Positions 13,501 to 25,500 of a stretch of DNA of 64,000 bases are shown here, one piece after another (positions within the stretch are counted from its first letter, which is position 1; every line of letters starts with the position of its first letter). The notes beneath the pieces were generated by a model, which saw only the letters and a list, made by a program, of their open reading frames with translations, did not search any database and had not been told where the DNA came from. Source of the stretch: Heliocidaris tuberculata (lineage: Eukaryota > Echinodermata > Echinoidea > Camarodonta > Echinometridae); contig CM046832.1 in assembly GCA_025618425.1 (NCBI GenBank), positions 75,421,297-75,485,296 of the forward strand, in the 5' to 3' direction. Made by a program: the position numbers and the translations under genes.

Positions 13501-16500
13501 TGTTTTGGATGACAATTAAGTTGGAAACAATAAGGAATCCCCCACCCCCAAAGGAGAAAAGAGTTTTCCATATCGTATCATCAATATTGAAAAATTTATG
13601 TATCCATGACAGTTTAAAGTGAATTTGATTTCAAATATAGATCAACCATCCAGAGTCCACATTCTACCTCTAATACAAATATCACATGTAACTTTTTTCA
13701 TGCTTTGAGTAGCATAAAAAGAAATAAATAGTTTTATGTAAACTCTTGCATATATAATCTGGCATCAGAAAAACCATGGCTGCACAGATAATTTGAGGTA
13801 CAATTAAACATTTCATGATAATTGTAACATGTAAGCTGTCTCATTTTCCACGTCTTTACGATGTTGTTTACCTTTTCAATTTTTCCTTCCCAAATTAGCC
13901 TTCGTACATGTTCCTTGTTTTTCCAAACAAATATTCCTAAATACTTTACCGGTTCTTCGGTGAAATTAAAATCATTTATTTTGGTATGGAAATCCATTAA
14001 TTTTAAACATCTTTGTCTTGTTCCAGTTCACTTTTGGGCCTGCAATTTTGCCAAATATATCCTGTCAACATACTGATATACAAATTTTCTGATGTCGACA
14101 CTTTGTCAACAAACCCTGGAATTTTTTCGATGGCCAATTTGATTATATACATTATGCACAAACAATTTTTAATACAAGCCTCCAGCAACATGATAACAGC
14201 TAAAGTCTCATTTAACCCAGATGTGGTACACCACCTTTAAAAAAATGCCGCAGTAAAATAACTAAGTGCAATGCTCTTCAATTCATGTCTAAATAGGCAT
14301 TTGTTGTGTGCAGCTACTTTTTCTTACCCTTGCTTGCTATTCATTTACTGGTAAACGTAAAATGGTTTTATTTTGCAGAAGCCTTTTAAAAGGTAGTTCA
14401 TTACAGTGACATGTCGGAACACGGCTTATGCCTCAAACACACTTACTCTGCCTCCATGCATAATAACTCTACGAATGTAGTAAAGATACCACATCGATAG
14501 AGCAGAAAACAGTTGTGACGACACCATTTCATTTGGTCCTCCTCCGATGAACATTCACTGAATACACCTTGTAATATAAACACAAGATAGGTTTTCATGT
14601 ACCACATTTACACCACTATAACTTCTCATGTGCTATTTTAATAGTGCCCATTATAGAAAGATGTAAAACTTTTGTGTGCATGCAACTAATTGCATGAGTG
14701 GTCCAGATTTGCCAACATTTAAAGCAGAAAAATGATGAAATTACAACATTGAATTTTTGTAATTAGTTACAGTTTCATGAGGCAAAAATCATAATTATCA
14801 TTATTATAATTATGGTTACTTTATTAATAATCTAGATACATATTTGATAGCAGAGAATCATACCTTGAGCAAGATATAGAACAGCTCTAGCAGTTTTCAT
14901 TCTCTGTTCCCTCTTGGCACATTCTAAGCTGTTCTGTAGACGTAATATATGCATCACCTTCCTTCTCTCTTCTAGATGACTCCATTTCTCATCAACTATA
15001 TCCAAACATTAAAAAAAAAACCCAGTCCTTATAAAATCACATGATCTGGTGGGTGGATTGGTTGAAACAATGAATACTCAAAATGAGATATGCATTGCAA
15101 GTCTTTCAGCAGCAAACAAAATTGAATTACATACTTTTATATATAAATCACTTTCAGCGTTTGCCAACATGTTTAATATGTCCAAAAAAAAAAAAAATTA
15201 CAATTGGACTTTCAGCATTTCAGCTTTCAAAATTGTGAATTAATCAGAATATGTTTCGGGATTGTGATACTCTTACTAATCATCATATCTCAGTGAAAAC
15301 CCCATCCGATTTGCTTCAGTAGTCACAAAGATATAGGGATTTTTATAATGTAATATCATAAGTCCCATCCATCCAAGATTTGACAAAAGGGAGACACACA
15401 AAGCACAATTAACAATTCCACACTCCTTTAAAATGGTTTGAAAAGGAACTTACAATTTTGTTTCTATCTGCTATAATTGTTATGGCAAATGATTCATTTA
15501 TCATCAAAACTATCATCGCTCTTGTTGTTGTTATTTTTTAAAGGGCATTTAGATATTTTTTCCAAAACGAAAAATCATGAATGTCATAAGATAAGCAGTT
15601 TTCAGAGTCTTAAACATGTCAGTTACATACCTGCCATGCTTCCATAGGGAAAAATAAGAATCTTGTGGGGTAAAATTAGAAATACTGTAAATTATATGCT
15701 TTCACAAGGAAATTTTCATGAAAAGAGAGGAATCTAGGGCTCTTCACATTAGTTTGAAGGTGGAAGAATCTTTCCTCTAAAATTTATTAATGGTTGGCAT
15801 TTACAATTGGTCATTTGTAATTCAAAGGGAATGATTTAACAAAATTATGAATCTGTTTTATCAAATGAATTGTCTTGATCTTTTTAGGAAGATATATTTT
15901 ACATGATTATTCAACTTTGTTAACTGTTGATGGTTAACCAAAGAATTTGAATATGTTAATAAACATGTCTATTGTGAACAAAATACTTCCATTCATGTGT
16001 TCCAAGAACATCCAAGAAAGGGACCCATGACATACTTTACATAAATCCCTATATCTTTGTGACTATTGGACCAAATCGGACAGGGTCTTTACTGCCTGGT
16101 AGAGAAAAAGTTATAGTTTCATAATCCAGTATGACTTTTCATATTGCAAATATATTTCTTTCGTAATCGATACTCAAATTGCAATTTTTTCTGGGACATA
16201 CTGTATAACAATGATCTACATGTTATAAATATTTATATCAGTCAAAATAAATTTGGCGGACATGAACACAGCTAAAATAATATCTTCATTGGAAAATTAT
16301 AGGGGAAACAACATACATGTATAACACAGAAAATAATTAACTTACCATAGGAATGGAAATCCTCTTCAAAGCATTTCTGTCCTAAAGAAAACTCTGGTTC
16401 CTCAGTATAACTATATAATTCTGAAAGAACAAGTTTGGAACAGAGATAAATTAATGAACTTCTTCAATCAAGGTAAGAAGCACAGAAAATTAATATTAAC

Positions 16501-19500
16501 TACAGTCTTCTGTTGTGAAATACGACTTGAAATGAATTAACTGCCTGGTTAATGTCAGACAAATATATTGTTTTTAAAATACATTTTGTAGTTTAGTACA
16601 TGCCTCATAGATCCAAAACTTCTGTTCAATAAATATTTACATGGGGTTGATCAATTAACAATGTCACATTTCATAATTATGATTGTAGTGGGACACACTT
16701 TTGGATAATATTAACCTCATGGGGGTGTGTTATGGCAGTAAGATAGCTGGGGTTATACCACAGTCACACTGCTAAACCGACCCCATGAAAGGACAGATTC
16801 TTGGCCATTGGTAGCAATGTAATATTTTGTTTGGTCTGTTGTCAGTCTGTTGTCAGTCTGGTGTCAGTCTGGTGTAAGTCTTGTTGGTGTGACTGTGATA
16901 TTAGTTTAGTAGCATAGAGGGTTGTAATAGAAGGTGAGACAGTATTTTGAATAGGACAGGTGGGCAATTGTCTGAGTATGCAGTCAATGGTAACTGGTAT
17001 TCATGATATTTTAGTAAACAAAAAGTGTTTCCCCAAGTCAATAACATTGAGAATCTGTGTTATTTCAAATACAAAATGTGCCTCCTCCGCACATGACTTG
17101 CTAATTTCACAGACCTACATATTTCGAGAGGTGTAGGCTCCACCTATTTCAAGCCACACCTTAGTATGTGTTCTATTGTTTATGTGAACTCAAATGGTTT
17201 GGGCTGTTCCCTGATTGGTTTAAGCCTTGTGAGAGGTTTTGGGGTGGAAGTCTATGATTGGTTGGGGCTTTTGGAGGTGGAAGCCTGCTGGGCTTATGTA
17301 CTGAATTTGTATTGGGAGTATTTAAGGAGATGTCAATGGGTAGTTCAAGACTACTCTTTGTTGACCAATTTTGGTTTGGCCACTTTTGGTTTGGCCACTT
17401 TTGGTTTGGCCACTTTTGGTTTGGCCACTTTTGGTTTGGCCACTTTTGGTTTGGCCACTTTTGGTTTGGCCACTTTTGGTTTGGCCACTTTTGGTTTGGC
17501 CACTTTTGGTTTGGCCACTTTTGGTTTGGCCACTTTTGGTTTGGCCACTTTTGGTTTGGCCACTTTTGGTTTGGCCACTTTTGGTTTGGCCACTTTTGGT
17601 TTGGCCACTTTTGGTTTGGCCACTTTTGGTTTGGCCACTTTTGGTTTGGCCACTTCTTGTTTGGCCACTTTTTGTTTGCGACTTTTTGTAAGCTGTTTGA
17701 TTTGGTCACATATTGTTTTGCTCTTCGCCCAGCCTCCGAAGAACTAATATTTGTATATGTACTTTACCACTTTATTTGATAGCCTAGCCAGTTGGGGCAA
17801 TTTTTGTTGGAGCAATCGACAAATTCAGTTTTTGAAAAAAAATCATATAATAAAAATCTGGACTTCAACTCTATTTCCTGGTTTCTAAGCGTCTCCTGTT
17901 TTCATTTCTTCACCACCCTAGGCCCTCTACAGAGCTAGTCAGAAAAATGTCACAGTTTTTAAATTGAGTATTGTTTTAAAACTGTTGGGTTGACAGAATG
18001 TTTTTAGCATGTACGGATAGAGCATATATTCCTTTGTTGCTTGGTAAAATCTGTTTTAATTTTGCTGTTACAGTTGAGCGCACATTGTTTGAAAGTGAGT
18101 CAAAACCCATTTGCGCCAAGTCATATGATAACAGTGCCTTTCCTGATTGGGAACAACTCAATTATCATTACAAAAGACTTTCTTGCTCATTGTGCAGTGA
18201 ATCCAAATCCGGCAAAGCGCTGTTGATGTTGGCGCAAATGGATTTTCACCCATACACATTAATTGGCTCATATCCAGTAAATTCATTACATGATTCTCCA
18301 CAAATGTGGTATCAAATAAAGGGGAGGAGTTAATCTGTCTAACGGTGGTTCAAGAATTATGATATATGCTATCATATTTGCAATATAAGCATTTTAAAAA
18401 GTGTGACATTTTCTGACTCACAAGTATATTCTAATAACTTTTGGCATGTACCATTACATGATTAAAAAAAAACTTACCTGCAATTTCAGAAGTATATTTG
18501 TGAGCATCATCATATTCAAAATCCAAGTCAGGAGTATCATTCTGGCCCTGAAATTACAAAAAATTATAAACATCATCTTCCTCTGATATAAATACAAGAA
18601 ACAAACTAATCGAGGTGCAATAAAGCTTTCCTTGATTAAATAACATAATTAAGAATCAACCAAATGTGTACAACTGAATTGCTTCGGCTTTTTAAACAAG
18701 GCTCTGACTGATTGTGTTGCCGTTTTCCTTTTTCTTATAATGCAAAATGAGAGAGCAAAACAAGTTGTTTTTTTAAGTAATTTCAACCTAAATTCTCCCC
18801 ATCCCCCCCACCCCCCACAATTAAAAAAGACCAAGAAGAAATGAGGAAATTTTGAAGAAAATTTTGTACTTACCATTATGTCATCGCTGCACTAAAGAAA
18901 CCTCTAAATATCAACGACTCATGCAATTTTAACATCCATCATACACAAGATGATAATGATATATGCAGGCAGACGCCTACAACGTTCAGTGCCTAAGACG
19001 CTTGACCCGCCTGCGTTTGCAGCTTGCATGTATGTATCAGTGGATCTTAGAATTGTCTGAGTCAGTATCATTTCTGGGTCTACTAGTGCAGTGAAGACTT
19101 AACTGGATCTGCCCTACTGGGCAGAGATGCATCAGCTGAGAGAGGGTGCAGGATTGCTTAGATTTTAATAGAAAGCCCCGTCAATGGGCTTCGTGAGTGA
19201 ATGTGTTGGTAGATGGTAACATTTACAATGCTGTCACTCAGGTGGTTCCACTTAAACCACAAGTTCAAACGATTTTCTATCCTATTTCTGGAAAATTTCC
19301 ATATTTCTTCTTCTTGTTGGGGGATATTTTTCTCTTTAATTTTAGCAAAGGGACAGGGCCCCTGGGGTCAAAAATTTTCAAACATATGTCACATTTCTGA
19401 AGTTAACGTTAATCACTTGTCATGCTTGTGATAACCATGATAACAGAAGTTACTAAGAATTAAGTTTCAGGAGGTGAAAGAGAAAGCAGGTTAACAATGT

Positions 19501-22500
19501 TCGTGAGATAGGAGAGAAATCAAGGCTCCATGCACTCACACATATTCAAGGTTATAGATAACCTCACACTCCATATCTTTATACCACAGAGAAATGCCTC
19601 CCATAGAGTGTGCAATCTCTAGGAGTAGGAGTCTAGCACATGTGTGTGCTATGAAGGAGCAAGATTACCAGCCCCCCCCCCAAAAAAAAAAAAAACAGCC
19701 TGAAAATTTCTCTTGATCAAGGTGATAAGGATCCTATTGAAGAATTTGGCATGAAATCAACTTTTCCATCATCCTAAAATGTTGAAGGAAGTATTTTCTC
19801 AAAATTGTGCCTATTATATTGGTGTTTTCACCTCTTCAACTAGTAACAGGTCATGACCGCCTCCGAAATTGACACAGCCCCACATAGTCATATTATTATT
19901 AGTGATGGTTCCATGAATGGGCTCCATGCAGTGGTTTAGCCAGCGAGGCGTCTGGGCGTCTTTTGGACGCCCATTTCTTCTGGAAGACACCCAGCAAAAT
20001 TTGCAAGACGCCTTGATCAAAATCATTTGATGGACGCCCTTTTAATAGTTAAAGAAAAATTTGCATAAGACGCCTTTTAAAAATCATTTGATGGACGCCC
20101 TTTCAGTTTTTGTAAAGATGTTTTGTATTCATGATAATTTATATCCTCTGCTTCTCAGCAGAAGTCGAAGTCGTAAACGCTCCCGCAAACAAGTACCGTG
20201 CGTGCGTACGGGTCTAGGCTGTAGCTACTTACCGTAGTCTTTGTGCGACACCTTTTGTGAAAATTTTCTTTCCGAAACGCATTATCACTGTTATAATGAG
20301 AGGTCTAAAAATTATCATCATCCGTGTAATGAGACTATCGCTAGATCTACGACCGGATACACTACACAGAGAAATTGTTCCTTACCACATTAAGTCCATA
20401 GTCACCTCAAAAAATCAATCTGTAAAGCCAAAGCCTGCCTCAAAAATGCGGAATTAGTGCCATTTCTTAAAATCACGCTGCGCTTAAGTCGGGTTGTGAG
20501 GAACAGAGTCACCGAAAACGCGCTAAAACTCAAGAAATCGGTGGATTTATGACGGGGTTTTTTACTTATCGCGCGCGAGATCGATGCTCATCGAGTGAAA
20601 TGATATCCGCGAAAAACAAATTGGAAAAGAAAAATCGCCCAGAACTGTGCGCATTCAGTGTATATGTATGTACATACATATACGCAGTGGCGGATTTAGG
20701 GGGGCAATCCCGGCCCGTGCCCCCCCTTTTGAGGGAAAACAATGCATTGTGCCCCCCCCCAATTTGCGATTGTGCCCCCCCCCTTTTCGACCAGGAAACC
20801 TTTTTTTTTTTTTTTTTGCTTGTCAGAGAACGAAATATTCGAAGACTATGTCGGCTCTTAAGACAACACCCATGGGATAAGTCGCTGCGGCTAGAAATCA
20901 TGTGTAAAAAAAAGCTGCTTCGTAAAATAATACGCAAAAAACATAGGAATAACAAAAGAAAACTTTTAGATAAGCTGCTCTCTATAGAACAAAATAACCC
21001 TGCTGAATTCTGGAATATTGTAAATAAAATGAAGGGAAAACAAAGAAAGGATGTTAGTTCGGAAATAGACCCGAACACTTGGTATAGTTATTTAAAAAAA
21101 TTAATGAATATTAAACATACCAATTACTTTGAAGAAAATACAACAGATGTACCGATTCCTAATAAATATCATACGGGAACACTGAATGCCGAAATATCTT
21201 GCCAAGAAGTTCTTAACGCCTTACGTACATTAAAACGAGGGAAATCTTGTGGGGTGGATGGAATATTGAATGAAATGATCCTGATTTCTTGCCGATTAGA
21301 CGTTTATACTTATGCACAAATATTTAATTTATTGCTCAAAACTGGTGTGTATCCCAATGGGTGGAGGGAAAATTATATCAAACCTATATTTAAAGGAGGG
21401 ACTTATGATGACCCATCAAATTTTCGGGCTATCGCCCTCTCAAGTTGCCTGGGTAAATTATTTGCAAAAATTTTATATACCAGACTCATTGATTATCTCG
21501 AGGAAAACAATATTATAAATCCAGAGCAAATTGGGTTCCGTAAGGGAAGTCGCACAAGCGATCATATTTTTACACTGAAAACTATAATAGACCAAACATT
21601 TGCGAAGAAAAAATATTTATATGTATGTTTCGTCGATCTGCAAAAAGCTTTCGACTCCGTAAATAGGAAAGCCCTGCTACATAAACTCGAAAAATACATT
21701 GATTACGGACCCTTTTTAAATATAATTAAAAGTATGTATAGCGATGTCCAGTTTTCAATAAAGCTGGAACGAGGAGGCACCCCAGCATTTTCAACTTCCG
21801 CTGGGGTCAAACAGGGATGTGCGCTGAGTCCTACCTTTTTTTCTCTATATATCAACGATTTGGTTAAGGTTTTTAATGAAGACTGCCAACCACCAATGCT
21901 TGGCAAGAAGAAGATAACTTGTTTACTCTACGCGGATGACCTTGTATTATTATCCGAATCCCCAGATGGTCTTCAAACTTCCCTAAATAAACTTGATACC
22001 TATTGTAAATACTGGAATTTACAAGTAAATATCAAAAAGATAAATGTCATGATTTTTAATAAAAGGGGTAGATTGATTCATAAAGATAACTTTTTTATAG
22101 ATAATAAGCCTATTATGATAGCTCATGAATACAAATACTTGGGACTCATATTTAAGCCCTCGGGCAATTTTTCTCATGCGGCAATTAATTTAATGGCCAA
22201 AGCAAAGAAGGCAATGTTCTCTTTAAGAAGCACACTAGCCAGTGATCGTTTATCTGTCATACCACATTTAAAGTTATTCGATAGTTGTATCAAACCAATT
22301 GCTTTATACTGCTCAGAACTTTGGATAATGGATATACTGAAAATTAAAAAAGGGAATTTAGAGAACAGATATAATTCAGTTACCCCTGAGAAAATGCATT
22401 CAAAATATCTGAAGAATATGCTTGGACTCAACAGAGGAGCTGTTAACCCTTTCAGGACAGGAATTATTACAGGGCTAAATTGATCACATTTTGTTCTTCA

Positions 22501-25500
22501 AATTGGCAACAATAATATTTTTCTTTTAGTGCTACAAGATTGTAATAAGGGTAATGCCTTTGAAAACAATATACATGGTTAAAAGAATTGTCGAAAAGTT
22601 GAAAAAGTTGCCAATTTCGATAAAAAACAATGATTTTGAATCTCTCAATGTGTTGCCAATTTAAGGATTTTAAAGCTTCTTCTCCTTTTTAAAATTCCTG
22701 GGATCAAACGCAATATGGTCATGTAACAAAAATAGACACAGTGTGTGCAGAAATGTTTGCTCTTTCTACTCATGTATCTGGTATATTTTTCAGGACTCTG
22801 AATTAAAAGTTATTGAGCCAAACCACAAAATGTGGTCAATTGTCTTGAAAGGGTTAACAGTGCGGTTTTATGAGAATTAGGAAGATACCCGTTGTCGATA
22901 GCAAGTTTAAAATTGACGATTGGTTTTTGGTTACATGTAATAAATTCAAACGCCGACAGTCTAATTAATATAGCATACCACTCAAACATGAAAATAAAGA
23001 AAGGGTTTTGTCAACAACTAAAAGTATTTTTGAAAGATATAGGTTTTGATCACATATGGGACAACCAAAACACTTTTTCAAAACGGCAACTTATAAAATG
23101 TATTGGCAATAAATTGCAGGAAAGATATATAAGACATTGGCAGAAAATTCTCGATGAAAACAGTGAGACATACTGTAGCAAAATCAGAACATATAAGGAC
23201 CTGAAAGATTCGTATAACTTAGAAAAATATTTATTATTAGATATAGACAAGTCACATGTTAAAAACTATTTAAGAATAAGAATAAGCAATAGTAAATTAA
23301 TGCTAGAACAGGGACGCCACAAACATTTAGAAGTTAATAAACGTTTATGCCCCACTTGCCAATCAGATATAGAAACTGAATTTCATTTTATTATGCTATG
23401 CCCATCATATAAAGAACAAAGAGAAAAACTGTTTCATAACATATGTACCATAATACCTTCATTTAAAGATATGAGCGAACTAAACAAATTCAAATATATA
23501 ATGCAGAGTAGGGACTATGATATAAGCAAGATCTGTGTCAACTCCATCAGCAATATGTACAACGACAGATTAGATAATACATGCCCAAAATAGGCTTTAT
23601 TATATAAGTAGGAAGAGTTTGGCAGGATGCCTACATATTATACATAATGATTACAGTATTGTATTGCCTCAGAATTGTGATGCTTATTTTGTTTTGTTCT
23701 AATTCGCTTTGTGTTTACTTTTATTTTTCTTGTTGTTTTGTTACTTCCCAGTGATTGCTATTTTGTTTTGATCTTTAATTTCTGTAAACTATTTCTTTGT
23801 ATTATGTTGATGATAATCCAAAATTGGATTTTAAATCAATAAAGTGATTTGATTTGATTTGATATACTTATCACCTTTCATTTCAAACATGTCAAACGTC
23901 TTCCGGAGGGAAACTGGACCCCATAACCCCCCCCCCCCCCCACTGAGCGACTTTTGGAGGGCTGGCGAAAAAAATTTTTTTGGTCGACATTGGTACAGTG
24001 TTAACCTGGTGGTAAAGTAATACATTAATACATGTACATGTATAATGAAAACTTACATTCATGTAGGGAAAACAAATCATCAGAATGTGTAACTTCAACA
24101 TGTTTTTACCTTAAACACTGAGGGAATAATTCCAGCAAGCTACATGTAGGAGTAAACAAGCAAGGAAACAGTGTCTTTTTAGATAGAAACAATGAAAAAT
24201 TTCCAGCGGAAAGGGGGCGCTGCCCCCTTTTACCCCCGCCAGGGGCGCTGCCCCCTGGACCCCGTGAACGGCTCGCTGCGCTCGCCCAATTTTTTGGACA
24301 CCCTGCTTTTTAATTTGGACACCCAATTTTAAAATCCGGGCTAAAGCCCTGGCTCCATGTTCATAACATAACATACTCATAGGCCCTTGCCTATGTGGGA
24401 CCGTGTCCAACATTCACTGTTGCAGCAGTCAAAAGCAGACAACAAAATTGCTCTAAGCAAGATTTAATTTTCTTAAATTTACTGGATTACCTGATTCAGG
24501 GACTCTTCAACTCTTACTGTGCCACAAATTTGGGGATTCAGAATTGAAAATGAAATTTTTAATAATTATTTTCCTCTCATGTATAAATTGTCTAGACTGG
24601 AAAAATAAATACATGTACCTGTATTTTCATGTGTAACAATTCATGCTTCCTTGTAGCTTTAACCATTGATCATTAGATTTTCACCTTTTTCCTATATTCC
24701 ACTGTGCTATATAAATGTATATATTTTCATAGTTCTGTATGTAAAAATGCATTATAACAAATTATAATCATTTGATACAGATATGGTTTCATATTGCCAA
24801 ACAGACATAACAATGATCTGCGTATCAATGCGCCAGATTTGGCCATTTTAAAGACTATATAAATGTATTATATTTGTTATTTTATGTACTGCACTGCACT
24901 TCTCCCGCCTTGAATTGGGGTTTACCCAAGTGTTTAAAAATTAATATCAACTTTTAAAAAATGAATTCTTTCGTGTGAAATTATTCGCATCCGTCGTTAT
25001 ACACACTAACAGAGCGCCTCCGCGTGGCTTCTGAGTTGCCTAGGTCAAGCTAAACCGAGAAGTCTGCTCAAAGTACCGAGCCAGACTGGCAAGATTTTGC
25101 CTTTTGGGCGAGGAGGTGTTAACTTTCTGTTACAGGCATATGACAGGTGTACCAAAGCTTGTGCGCGCCGCAAATTTTCTTCTCAATTTAGGCCCGGGGG
25201 GGGCACTCGAATTATATTTTGACGGGGGTGTGCCTCACGAATCCCCGAAAAGGGGGTCTAAGGAACTGACTTCAAGGTGTAAAATACGGGGTCTTGGGAA
25301 CTATGATCTATTGGGCAGAGTGAAAAACAGGGTCTAGGGAACTACAAAACTAACCTTGCTTATCGGCGGTACACCTTCGCTATCGCTGGATCTCGGGACG
25401 GGCCGCGCCCGCGCCGTGTAGCGCTAGTAGCTAGCTAGCTGGAGCAGTTTTCAAGGCTCGCGCGACGAAAGGGCCTAGGGCGCGAGACCAGGTCGAGCGA

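Noticed and set aside
17370..17690. CRISPR-like array
   Set aside because: Repeats are directly adjacent with no spacers, and the context is an animal intron.
17166..17779. Several long overlapping frames encoding ATFGL, FGHFW or VAKPK repeats
   Set aside because: They are readings of a 15-bp minisatellite in different frames; there is no unique flanking protein or splice context.
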